A stretch of DNA of 64,000 nt from Opitutales bacterium (GTDB lineage Bacteria; Verrucomicrobiota; Verrucomicrobiia; Opitutales; Seribacteraceae), in NCBI GenBank assembly GCA_028045305.1, contig JAOFTV010000002.1, forward strand, positions 62,001 to 126,000, written 5' to 3'. Within the stretch, counting starts at the first letter, position 1, and each line of letters opens with the position of its first letter. This document shows, piece after piece, positions 53,001 to 61,208 of the stretch. The notes below the pieces were generated by a model. That model did no database searches and was not told the DNA's origin. It worked only from the letters and a program-made list of their open reading frames with translations. A program made the position numbers and the translations under genes.

Positions 53001-56000
53001 CAATGCGGTGGCCGTATATGGTGGGGTTGCATTTGTGGGCCTGGAAAATGGCACCATTCATAGTTTCGATCTATTTAGTGGCCAACCAATCGATCAGGTC
53101 TCTCCTGGCCAACTTGTGGAGGATCTGGGAATTCTTGGTCGCCACCTCATTGTGCTGACCCACAAAAACAGGCAGCATTCCATGCTCCACTCCATTCCCT
53201 TCGTAAACGGCAGGTTTGCGGATGACGACGGGGAGTTTGCCCGGGTCGACCCCGTTAATACACCGGGTTTCCGCCAATGGGGTCTTGGCAATGGGCTGGG
53301 CAGGCGTCTCTTTGTGGGAGATGAATTTGCCTATGTTACCGATCTTATGGGCTTCACCCATTTCGACCTATCCGATCACTCAACCCCGGTTAAGCAAACT
53401 CGCACCAAAACAAGATCCCGTGGTTGGAGGCAAATTGTTGCCAATGGGTCTGGACTTGCGGTCAATTTGGAACATCGAAACAGCCCTAAGTTCGCCCTAG
53501 CCGACCCTGGGGTTTACACAGTTGATCTCGATGGTTCCTTCCTCCGCCCTGCATCAAGCTCTGACCCCCAGTATGTGGAAAACTTCGAGACCCGCTTTTC
53601 CACACCCGGAAACGCTGGGGATTTATCGATTTATAACGGCCTCGCCTACATTGCAGATGGATACTCCGGTTTGCAGGTGGTCAATTACCGCTCTTATGAC
53701 ATCAACGGGATCCCGCCCGATCTCAATGTATCGGTTACGGATTCCAATGGAACTACGGTTGTCCCTGATGGACTGGTGGAGGAAGCCAAGGCCGTGACCT
53801 TGCGGGTATCGACTTATGATGATGTGCAGGTAAAAAATATCGACTTCTTTGTCGATGGGGAGCGAGTTTTTGTGGATGGCAGTTACCCCTTTTCCTACAC
53901 CGTTACCGCCCCGCTTTATCAGGACAAGCAAAGCTTTACCCTGCGAGTAATCTCCCGTGATACCGGGGGGAATGAAGCCTACTGGCCAGGCCCCGGGGCA
54001 GCGGATGTGTATCGGATCAATGTTTCGGAAGATATGATCCCCCCAGAAGTGATCACATACTACCCCAAGGAAGACTCCACCGTGTTTCCCGGGGAAATTG
54101 CCGTGGTGGTGTTTAATGAAAGAATGGACCCAGAATCCATCACCCCCGAGACCATCCTCCTTCATAAGGTTCTGGAAAATGGAGAAACCATACCAGTCGA
54201 GGTGTCCACAGTTATCTATGACGATGCCACCCAGTCTGCCTACCTCACTTTGCCCGGCTCCATTGGACCTGCCCGCTATCGCCTGTTTGCCGATGTTAAC
54301 GCCACGGATCTTGCCGGTAATCCCCTGGTCACGCCCACGCCCGCCCGCCACTTGAATGGCCCGGGTGAACTGCATGGAACCTTCTGGTTTGATAAAAACC
54401 ACAATACCCAGCAGGAACAAGACGAGGAACTCCTCAGCGACTGGATCGCTTTTTTGGACTACAACAACAATGGTGAGCTCGACCCGGGTGAACCCACCGC
54501 TCTTGCAGACAGCGCGGGCAACTACTCCTTCACCGGGCTGCGCCCCGGAGGATATTCCGTGGCCGAAGAGATCCCTTATGGATGGGTGCAAACCTTCCCT
54601 CGCGAGCGTGAACTTGGCAATGAAGAAGACTTCACCAATGAGGGCTGGATCTACCAGGGGGATACCCCATCTGTAGATTCGCCCGCATCGGCACTGGCCG
54701 TGGACTCCCTAGGATACGGATGGTCTGCCGGGATCACCCCAGAGGGCAACTTTTCCCTGGGCAGCCTCTCTCTTGATGGCAACAACACCGCCGGCCAGCT
54801 CTACCTCGCCCGGCTGTCCCCCACCGGCCTTGTAGACCTTGCACTCTTGCTTGGACGCCCGGACGGGGCTGAAAATGGGGTCTCCCCTGCCCTCCTGCTC
54901 CAGGCAGATCAAGATGGCGGCGTCTGGCTGAGCGGTTCCTTTTCCGGGGCCACACTTAGTATTGCTGGAGAAACCCTTGATGCCAACGGCACACAATCGA
55001 GCTTTCTCGCCCGCTTCTCAAACGATGGCAATGTCACCTACCTAAACTCCTTTCCGGATATATCGATCACTTCGCTCTCTGCCGACCCCGAGGGCAGGCT
55101 TGCCCTGGCTGGTGTTTTTTCCGGCGGTGCCGTACTTTCTGAAGACTACACGCTCGAGGCCAACGGCAGCACCGATGGCTTCATTACTGTCTTAAAATCA
55201 ACCGGCGAGCTTGGCTGGGCCCGCTCCCTGGGGGGCAGCCTTGCAGAGTCTGTTGAGTCTGTATCCATCGACCCGATCGGTCGCGTATGGATCGCGGGAG
55301 ATTCCAACTCCTCCCAGTTTTCCAGCGGCAATCATCTGCTCGATCTCTCCGGAGATGCCGGGGGCTATCTTGCACTTTACGATGCCCACGGAAACGACCT
55401 TTGGGCAATCGATCCGGCCGGCATGCTCAGTGTTGCCGATGATGGCACGGGTGCCTGGTTTTTGGACTACAACGGTTCTCTTCCCGTCCTACGCTTCGTC
55501 GATGACAATGGTTCCGAGCATGCCCGGGCAAGCATAACCGGTGGCACAGTTCATCAACTCGCTGCAACTTCAGATGGCAATGCCATTGCCTCCCTGCGCA
55601 GTTCATCCTCCCAGGTTTCGATCAATGGAGAGTCCGTTTTCTCGGGCGAATCCAACCAATCCCTCCTCGTAAAGTTAAAGACCAATGGGGCCGTTGCATG
55701 GACCCTCCCATTGGGGGGTCAGTCCAGCACGATCGGGTTGCTCGCCCGAGGGTCGGATGATTTTGTCTGGGCTATGGGCGAGGTTACTGGGGATGAGGGC
55801 GAGGTACTTTCCCACGGGGACTATTCCATCTCTCTGCAGGGAGGGGGCAGTGTGACCGATGGCCTGGTCGCCTGGTATCCCTTCGATGGTAATGTACTAG
55901 ATATGTCAGAAAATGGCAATCACGGAACAGCACTTGCAATCGCTTTTAGCCCAGACAGAAACAGTAATTCGCTTCATGCCTTAGATACTCATTTCTCAAA

Positions 56001-59000
56001 TAATTATGTATCTTTTCCATCATTCAATGAAACAGTTAGGCGAAACTTTTCTTTTACTTTTTGGGCAAAACCTAGTGGTGAAATCGCTGTGATGCCTGAA
56101 ACTCAAACAGGTAATTACTCGCACCACCACACTCAACCACTTTGGGCAGCGGATCATGGAAATTGGGCGAATGCTGAAATGGGTATTGGAATTTCCCTTG
56201 GATTTAATGGGCTCAATGTGCTTCAGCATACTAACGATATTTATTCATCAATTTTATCGTTAAGCGGAGAACTTTCTGGATGGTTATTTTACAGCATTTC
56301 ATTTAGCAATAATATACCTTCTCTAAGTATAAATGGCATTTATCAAAAAGAAGGGTTAGCGAGCTATAATACTGCTACTCTTTCCCGAAAGATTGGTAAA
56401 GATAGTTACGGCGAATATAATGGTTTAATCGACGATGTCCGCATCTACAACCGTGCTTTATCCCAAGAGGAAATTACTCAATTGTACCAAGGTAGCGGGG
56501 GCAGCGGCGAACAATCCGTACTCCTTAAAGTCGACCCGAGTGGCGAGGTGGCAGGGTTGTGGCGAACTTCTTCCCCCACCGACTCCCTATTGGTTGATGC
56601 CTATGATAATGTATGGACCAGCGGGTTACATATTGGGCAGACAGGCGTGGATCACAACCTCTCCCTGGGCAGCCGAAACCTTTTGGGCGATGCCGCCAAT
56701 AGCCGCTTTTTCGGCCGCATTGGCCGGGGTGGTGCCGAATATCACAATGTACAACTCGGAGCAGCCGAGGTAATAACGGGGCTCGATTTTGGCAATGCCC
56801 TGCCCCTGGTGGAATCCCGCACTGCGATGTGTGTGGGCGGGCCGGATGAAGATGCTTCCCGGGCGGTGGTCACCGACCCCGCAGGCAATGGATATTATGC
56901 GGGTGATTTTACCGGATATACCGAGTTTGGTGGTCGCCGCCTCGAAAGTGACGGGCAAAACGATGCCATGTTTGTAAAATTTCTACCCGGCGGAGAAATT
57001 GACTGGGCACGAAATTTTGGCGGGGATGGAGACGACCTGGGGCACGGAATTTTTGCCGACAACAATGGGTCCCTCTTTGTCTGCGGAACCTTTCAGGGGA
57101 CCGCTCAGTTTGGAGAGTTCGAACTGGTATCCGCCGGTATGCGCGATCTATTTGTATCGCGGTTGGATGACAATGGTTCCCCCCTTTGGGCATTCCGTGC
57201 CGGTGGCCCGGAGGATGACGAGGCAAGAGGCCTCATTGCCGACTCCAACGGCTCGCTCTATGTCGCCGGCTCGGTTAAACAAACGGCAGATTTTGGCCCC
57301 TACTCACTCACCAGCCGGGGCGGCTCCGATGCCTACCTTCTCAAGCTCGATTACAACGGGTCCGTACAATGGGTGGGCTCTCTCATGAGTGAGGATACTG
57401 CGCAGATCACTGCCCTTTCTCTCGATGCTCAGGGGCTACCGGTGGTGGCGGGAGATTTTGCGGGCACTTTGGAACTCCGGGGGACAGGCCATGCCGACGA
57501 TGGCACCCCCGTAGTCATCCGTACCGACACCAACCAGACAGTTGCCTACGGAGATCCCGTGGGGCAATCTCCCGATCTATCCCTGGGCTTGGTTGCCTGG
57601 TACCCCTTCGATGGCAATGCTTCCGATATGTCTGGCAACGGCAACCATGCAACTGTGAGCGGAGCCATTCTTACCCCAGGTTTACTGGGCAATTCTGAGC
57701 ATGCTTACAGGTTCGACGGGGTGGATGATTACATTCAGACTCCTGTTTCCTCAGACATGATGGACACAACCCTATCCTGTTGGTTTAAACTTGGATCGAT
57801 AGAAGCTTATCAAGCAATCATTAACTCTGACACACATGGTCAGCATGGTAGAAGCCTTGTCCATGGTCATTCCGTTGCCAATACGCTCCATGTACAATAT
57901 CACGATAATTTTTATAACTCCGGATATATTCCAACGGTTGGTAAATGGGATCACGCCCTAATCTCTTACACAAGCGGGCAATTCAAATTTTATCTAAACG
58001 GCAACCATTTGGAATCTCACAGTTATGTCCAACAACCCCTGGATGGAAGCAATTACCGACTTGGTCGACATGGACGGCCTGACATAGACGACCAAGCATG
58101 GTGGTATAACGGATCCATTGATGAAGTCCGTATTTACAACCGCTCGCTCATGCAGGAAGAAGTTTCCTCTCTTTACATGGGTGGCCTGGGCCGTGCCCTC
58201 TCTTACAGTTTCGATGGGGAACTGCCCAGCGATGCCAATGTGAGCGGGTATGCCCTGGCGAGTGACCGTTCCGGCTTCCTTGGCCAAGCACTCAGGATCA
58301 ATTCAAGCAACCAGGGATTCACCCTTCCCGAGTACAATGCCACCGATCAGTGGGCCCTCTCTTTTTGGGCAAAGCCGGAAATCCAGGGGGCCAATGCCAC
58401 CTCTGTAATCTCTCTTAGTGAGGACTTAAGCCTGACCTTCTCGCTTGATGAAAATGGGTCCAAGTTGTACCTTCTGCTCGACGATGCCAATGCATCCACC
58501 CCTGCCCTATCCAGTGCCCCGATATCCACTGAGGCACTGCTCGCTCACGATGGCTGGCTTCATCTCTCCCTAACCCATGGGACTGGGAGAACTGCTTCTG
58601 GCAGCAATACTTTAGCCGGTGAAAACGGACACTCCTTATTTCTTAAGGAGGATGGGTCACTTTGGGCAACGGGATACAATAACTACGGTCAGTTGGGCGA
58701 TGGGACTAGATTACAAAAAAATTCTCCCGTTCAAATTGTGGATTCTGGGGTGGTTCAAGTAGCAGCAGGATATTATCACTCCTTATTTCTTAAGGAGGAT
58801 GGGTCACTTTGGGCAACGGGATACAATACCAACGGTCAGTTGGGCGATGGGACTACATCACAAAAATATTCTCCCGTTCAAATTGTGGATTCTGGGGTGG
58901 TTCAAGTAACCGCAGGATCTCATCACTCCTTATTTCTTAAGGAGGATGGGTCACTTTGGGCAACGGGAGACAACACCAGCGGTCAGTTGGGCGATGGGAC

Positions 59001-61188
59001 TACATTACAAAAAAATTCTCCCGTTCAAATTGTGGATTCTGGGGTGGTTCAAGTAACAGCAGGATATTATCACTCCTTATTTCTTAAGGAGGATGGGTCA
59101 CTTTGGGCAACGGGACACAATACCAACGGTCAGTTGGGCGATGGGACTACATTACGAAAAAATTCTCCCGTTCAAATTGTGGATTCTGGAATGATGATGG
59201 GCACAGATGGCACCGGGGCACACACTGGTGGATCGGTGGTATCCCTAAATGTTTACCTCAATGCAGAAAAGAGTGCATCAGGCAGGTTGCAAAGTACTGC
59301 CCTGCCCAGGCTTGCCGTACAGGGGGAGGAATACACCGGCGGGTTGGATGATTATCAACTCATTGTTGGTAACCTAGGAGATCACACGATCCCATCCATT
59401 TACCAGGCAACGGCTGAGTCCCGCCTAAGCACCAACCCAAAATTACAATCTGCCGGGCAGAAAGATTTGTTTGTTGCCCGGGTGGATCAAAACGGGCTGA
59501 TCACCCAGCTTGCTCATGGGGCGGGCACAGGAATAGAGGGGGCAAGCGGGATTGCCCGGGGTCTGCTGGGCGAATATTACTTAACCGGCAAGCATGGCCC
59601 CTCCCTAAGCCTTGGGGGCAAGCAGACCAGTGGGGATAGCCCCATAGTCAATGCTTTCTTTGCCCAACTGGGGGAGGATCTGCAGACCCGCTGGGTCAAA
59701 ACCCTGGGGGGCGGGGGCTTCAATTTGGGCCAATCTGTGGCGGTGGATGCCAAGGGGCGTGCCTTTTTTGTGGGAAGTTACTCGGGCACCGCCCATTTTG
59801 ATGAGCGCTCGCTTACCGCCCGGGGCGGTTCCGATGCCTACCTTGCCGAGTTTGACTATCGGGGAAACCTCCTTCGTCTGTACTCTCACGGAGGAACCAG
59901 CAGCGATTCTGGCACTGCAGTTGCCCTGAACAACGATGGAGGGATCATTCTTACCGGTACTTACCGCGGAGAGGCCGAGATTTTTGACGGCGAGCATATC
60001 TGCCATGAACATGGTGGAACCGATGTGTTTGTGGCCCGCTACGATTATGGAATCGATGAACCCCAGACTCATTATACCGTAAAAGTCGCAGAGGATGACA
60101 ATGGTACAGAAATCATTCTTCTTAATGATGAGCCCGCCCCTGAGGTGGAATTGATCCCCGGCCTTACCTACACCTTCGAACTGGATGGCAACACCACCGA
60201 GGAGCACCCCTTTGTGATTGTGGAGGAGGAAGGGGCTGACCCCGAGCTCTGGGATGTGGAGGAAGATGTGAACAACAGCGGGGCAACTCAAGGTACTGTG
60301 GTGATTAAAGTAGATGAGGAAACTCCCGAGGAACTCGGTTACACCAGTGGCAACAAGCCAACCATCGGTGGAGGCATTGTGGTTAAGCAGGACCCCAAGC
60401 CGAAGTACCGCCTGACCATCGCCCAGTTTGATGACGGGAACAACTCGGTGCACGGTGCGGATATTCGGGTGTTTAAAAATTCCCAGGAAGTCTCGCTGGA
60501 CGAACCATTTGAGGAGGGCACCCGCCTGCGGGTGGAGCTTAAAGAACGCGATGATTATATCTTCGAAGGCTGGGTCGGAGATCTACCCAATGATGCGGCT
60601 GGCCAGCTGAACAAAGCCCATACCTTTGTGTTGAATATGGACCGGGATCGCGACCTCCTTGCCTACTTCTCTACCCCTGCCCCCGATGACCCAAGAGACT
60701 TTCTCGATGAAGTCATACTAGTGATCCAGGGTGAAGAAGTGGATGAAAATGGGGATAAGGTTGGAAATTCGGTACCGTATATTATTATTTTCACCGTCGA
60801 TCAGGATGGAATTAAAGAGGATGGCACCTCGGGCTCTGTTCGGGTAATTGGACGAGTCAATGAAAACGGGACAATTAATGAAGACCTGGACTTCGATGAT
60901 GATGGTAGAAGTGATGTGATAAACGGTAGGTTTATCTTCGAACAGACAGATACAGGAGAAGGCACTTTTCGAATCGTAAACATGACAGCCACCCTGGCCA
61001 CTGGAGAAGAATGGATAGAAAATGGGGAGAAGGTTGAACCTTGGGGAGGAAACATGGAAATGTCTATCGTGTTTCAAAAAGATAATGGGGGGAAAGAGAC
61101 CGGAAACTTTGTCATGTTCAAAGACGATGCCACAGTTGACCAAGGCGGATGGGAATCCGAAAAGGTACGCAAGGACTTTTCACTCTAA
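50095..61188 (+). CDS. Giant secreted multidomain surface protein with N-terminal dockerin-like repeats
   Basis: The 3,697-residue protein has a signal peptide (1-20) and two EF-hand-like calcium loops at 27-38 (DLNGDGEVNLID) and 63-74 (DVNGDGLVNSFD), the pattern of a type I dockerin. Later domains, approximate: Ig/Big_5 95-215; carboxypeptidase-regulatory-like 217-275; calcium-binding DTDGDGIPDG near 845; LVIVD-like propeller 875-1202; two Ig-like 1215-1420; SdrB-like 1423-1500; SBBP-type propeller 1519-1916 and 2140-2480; LamG 1921-2132, 2496-2695 and a split one 2701-3102; RCC1 repeats 2845-3031; more propeller 3103-3320; InlB-like 3436-3529. No C-terminal sorting signal or anchor is seen. 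Much of the gene looks more GC-rich than its surroundings. Probable adhesin or surface fibre; first gene of module B. Confidence 0.88.
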   Translation: MKLLFFPFSLFLFLFSLSHASELTMGDLNGDGEVNLIDTVLMVNHIQGTEYITDSDALKWKADVNGDGLVNSFDVEESLNFVFKREPKKQMPKTSVLATSPYHGEGNIALTREFVVRFTMPLKEGTVITDDSFYAHSAGDLMITSARLSSDRMKATLFLGGFRWPSNSKVTVTFRGTGLTDFLDRELDLDGDGSPGGHGEWTFSTLAVEASDPSTVVKGRVLDSDNSNGERPLGGVIISVVGNEEQFTTLSDVNGYFTLTSAPVGRFFVVVDGRLVGAGAGETLADDLWKERDYYTFVGKAWEGVPGKEVNATKYGKYDDSGAYQPSPKDGNIYLPLVKKGALQSVNSSTDTEIAFATGYLEEASPEQATMLHATSITIPPGSLQADDGTQGGSVGIAPVDPERLPEPLPESLAMPLVITIQTDGASNFDVPVPARFPNVDNLPPGTKSALWSFDHDTGVWEISGPMTVSEDGKYLETDPGVGIRQPGWHGASPGAQVFGTAVITGPTISKPTPGACGLTQEQMELTEQEFTDLGRLSEGIEETIFGANDEDISFSKEILSAGHHFAKGSANGGKNWDLFRNHVYRDASLHQEIASKAVQLLGNDSFWAAFISTAGVMKDNALIAMIDQSKRDQINQAHLTFLQKHTVAKEQITKQLNKWEKYLQSVGALLGETSLVINYSTIQGNRGELGRTISLVSKAFRALPGGRKRLDSCLKRYAKDWQNFIESTLDGNLHAYKGESFVFLKRIGSDKEENRLPPIAAQRIRVGTGGAYDAIVRPNSWYEAWMLEPTTLVIGCTTFISPRNGGNGPVPPIPLCKDDKPDSDYDYLSDRGERVVGTHSQQSDTDGDGIPDGFEIMNGTDPSGGNPVFTGILATIPTPDRVFSDSIVTGNDLAILGNGPHGIEIFDIGAGVRPIKLAGIDTPGSVRRAALSGNFLAIADAGAGLTVVDLSNPEVPSIRFNLKQESPANAVAVYGGVAFVGLENGTIHSFDLFSGQPIDQVSPGQLVEDLGILGRHLIVLTHKNRQHSMLHSIPFVNGRFADDDGEFARVDPVNTPGFRQWGLGNGLGRRLFVGDEFAYVTDLMGFTHFDLSDHSTPVKQTRTKTRSRGWRQIVANGSGLAVNLEHRNSPKFALADPGVYTVDLDGSFLRPASSSDPQYVENFETRFSTPGNAGDLSIYNGLAYIADGYSGLQVVNYRSYDINGIPPDLNVSVTDSNGTTVVPDGLVEEAKAVTLRVSTYDDVQVKNIDFFVDGERVFVDGSYPFSYTVTAPLYQDKQSFTLRVISRDTGGNEAYWPGPGAADVYRINVSEDMIPPEVITYYPKEDSTVFPGEIAVVVFNERMDPESITPETILLHKVLENGETIPVEVSTVIYDDATQSAYLTLPGSIGPARYRLFADVNATDLAGNPLVTPTPARHLNGPGELHGTFWFDKNHNTQQEQDEELLSDWIAFLDYNNNGELDPGEPTALADSAGNYSFTGLRPGGYSVAEEIPYGWVQTFPRERELGNEEDFTNEGWIYQGDTPSVDSPASALAVDSLGYGWSAGITPEGNFSLGSLSLDGNNTAGQLYLARLSPTGLVDLALLLGRPDGAENGVSPALLLQADQDGGVWLSGSFSGATLSIAGETLDANGTQSSFLARFSNDGNVTYLNSFPDISITSLSADPEGRLALAGVFSGGAVLSEDYTLEANGSTDGFITVLKSTGELGWARSLGGSLAESVESVSIDPIGRVWIAGDSNSSQFSSGNHLLDLSGDAGGYLALYDAHGNDLWAIDPAGMLSVADDGTGAWFLDYNGSLPVLRFVDDNGSEHARASITGGTVHQLAATSDGNAIASLRSSSSQVSINGESVFSGESNQSLLVKLKTNGAVAWTLPLGGQSSTIGLLARGSDDFVWAMGEVTGDEGEVLSHGDYSISLQGGGSVTDGLVAWYPFDGNVLDMSENGNHGTALAIAFSPDRNSNSLHALDTHFSNNYVSFPSFNETVRRNFSFTFWAKPSGEIAVMPETQTGNYSHHHTQPLWAADHGNWANAEMGIGISLGFNGLNVLQHTNDIYSSILSLSGELSGWLFYSISFSNNIPSLSINGIYQKEGLASYNTATLSRKIGKDSYGEYNGLIDDVRIYNRALSQEEITQLYQGSGGSGEQSVLLKVDPSGEVAGLWRTSSPTDSLLVDAYDNVWTSGLHIGQTGVDHNLSLGSRNLLGDAANSRFFGRIGRGGAEYHNVQLGAAEVITGLDFGNALPLVESRTAMCVGGPDEDASRAVVTDPAGNGYYAGDFTGYTEFGGRRLESDGQNDAMFVKFLPGGEIDWARNFGGDGDDLGHGIFADNNGSLFVCGTFQGTAQFGEFELVSAGMRDLFVSRLDDNGSPLWAFRAGGPEDDEARGLIADSNGSLYVAGSVKQTADFGPYSLTSRGGSDAYLLKLDYNGSVQWVGSLMSEDTAQITALSLDAQGLPVVAGDFAGTLELRGTGHADDGTPVVIRTDTNQTVAYGDPVGQSPDLSLGLVAWYPFDGNASDMSGNGNHATVSGAILTPGLLGNSEHAYRFDGVDDYIQTPVSSDMMDTTLSCWFKLGSIEAYQAIINSDTHGQHGRSLVHGHSVANTLHVQYHDNFYNSGYIPTVGKWDHALISYTSGQFKFYLNGNHLESHSYVQQPLDGSNYRLGRHGRPDIDDQAWWYNGSIDEVRIYNRSLMQEEVSSLYMGGLGRALSYSFDGELPSDANVSGYALASDRSGFLGQALRINSSNQGFTLPEYNATDQWALSFWAKPEIQGANATSVISLSEDLSLTFSLDENGSKLYLLLDDANASTPALSSAPISTEALLAHDGWLHLSLTHGTGRTASGSNTLAGENGHSLFLKEDGSLWATGYNNYGQLGDGTRLQKNSPVQIVDSGVVQVAAGYYHSLFLKEDGSLWATGYNTNGQLGDGTTSQKYSPVQIVDSGVVQVTAGSHHSLFLKEDGSLWATGDNTSGQLGDGTTLQKNSPVQIVDSGVVQVTAGYYHSLFLKEDGSLWATGHNTNGQLGDGTTLRKNSPVQIVDSGMMMGTDGTGAHTGGSVVSLNVYLNAEKSASGRLQSTALPRLAVQGEEYTGGLDDYQLIVGNLGDHTIPSIYQATAESRLSTNPKLQSAGQKDLFVARVDQNGLITQLAHGAGTGIEGASGIARGLLGEYYLTGKHGPSLSLGGKQTSGDSPIVNAFFAQLGEDLQTRWVKTLGGGGFNLGQSVAVDAKGRAFFVGSYSGTAHFDERSLTARGGSDAYLAEFDYRGNLLRLYSHGGTSSDSGTAVALNNDGGIILTGTYRGEAEIFDGEHICHEHGGTDVFVARYDYGIDEPQTHYTVKVAEDDNGTEIILLNDEPAPEVELIPGLTYTFELDGNTTEEHPFVIVEEEGADPELWDVEEDVNNSGATQGTVVIKVDEETPEELGYTSGNKPTIGGGIVVKQDPKPKYRLTIAQFDDGNNSVHGADIRVFKNSQEVSLDEPFEEGTRLRVELKERDDYIFEGWVGDLPNDAAGQLNKAHTFVLNMDRDRDLLAYFSTPAPDDPRDFLDEVILVIQGEEVDENGDKVGNSVPYIIIFTVDQDGIKEDGTSGSVRVIGRVNENGTINEDLDFDDDGRSDVINGRFIFEQTDTGEGTFRIVNMTATLATGEEWIENGEKVEPWGGNMEMSIVFQKDNGGKETGNFVMFKDDATVDQGGWESEKVRKDFSL
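55843..56504 (+). repeat. Short direct repeats flanking an inserted LamG domain
   Basis: GGGGGCAG at 55843-55850 recurs at 56497-56504, exactly around the first LamG domain of the giant gene. Joining the flanks restores a continuous propeller blade (DYSISLQ followed by SVLLKVDPSG). The enclosed DNA is visibly AT-richer than the flanks. Confidence 0.6.
58631..59189 (+). repeat. 147-base tandem repeats encoding RCC1-like units
   Basis: Units begin at 58631, 58778, 58925 and 59072 with a constant 147-base period (49 residues); the fourth stops after about 118 bases. Copies are nearly identical in DNA, including synonymous sites. Each encodes HSLFLKEDGSLWATG, GQLGDGT and SPVQIVDSG, the RCC1 blade pattern. 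The array interrupts a LamG domain. Confidence 0.95.
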
Positions 61189-61208
61189 TACGGAGAAGAC
61201 CAAAAACC

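Noticed and set aside
53623-54591. Long minus-strand open frame of 322 codons inside the giant gene, and similar ones at 59605-60453 and elsewhere
   Set aside because: They are antisense to clear propeller and Ig domains and show no family motifs; GC-rich coding DNA leaves the opposite strand open.
58631-59189. Regular repeats as a CRISPR array
   Set aside because: The period is 147 bases with no unique spacers, and the repeats encode an in-frame RCC1 pattern.
61149-61208. Upstream start for the cohesin-like protein
   Set aside because: It lies inside the giant gene, buries the signal peptide, and has no ribosome site, unlike ATG 61209.
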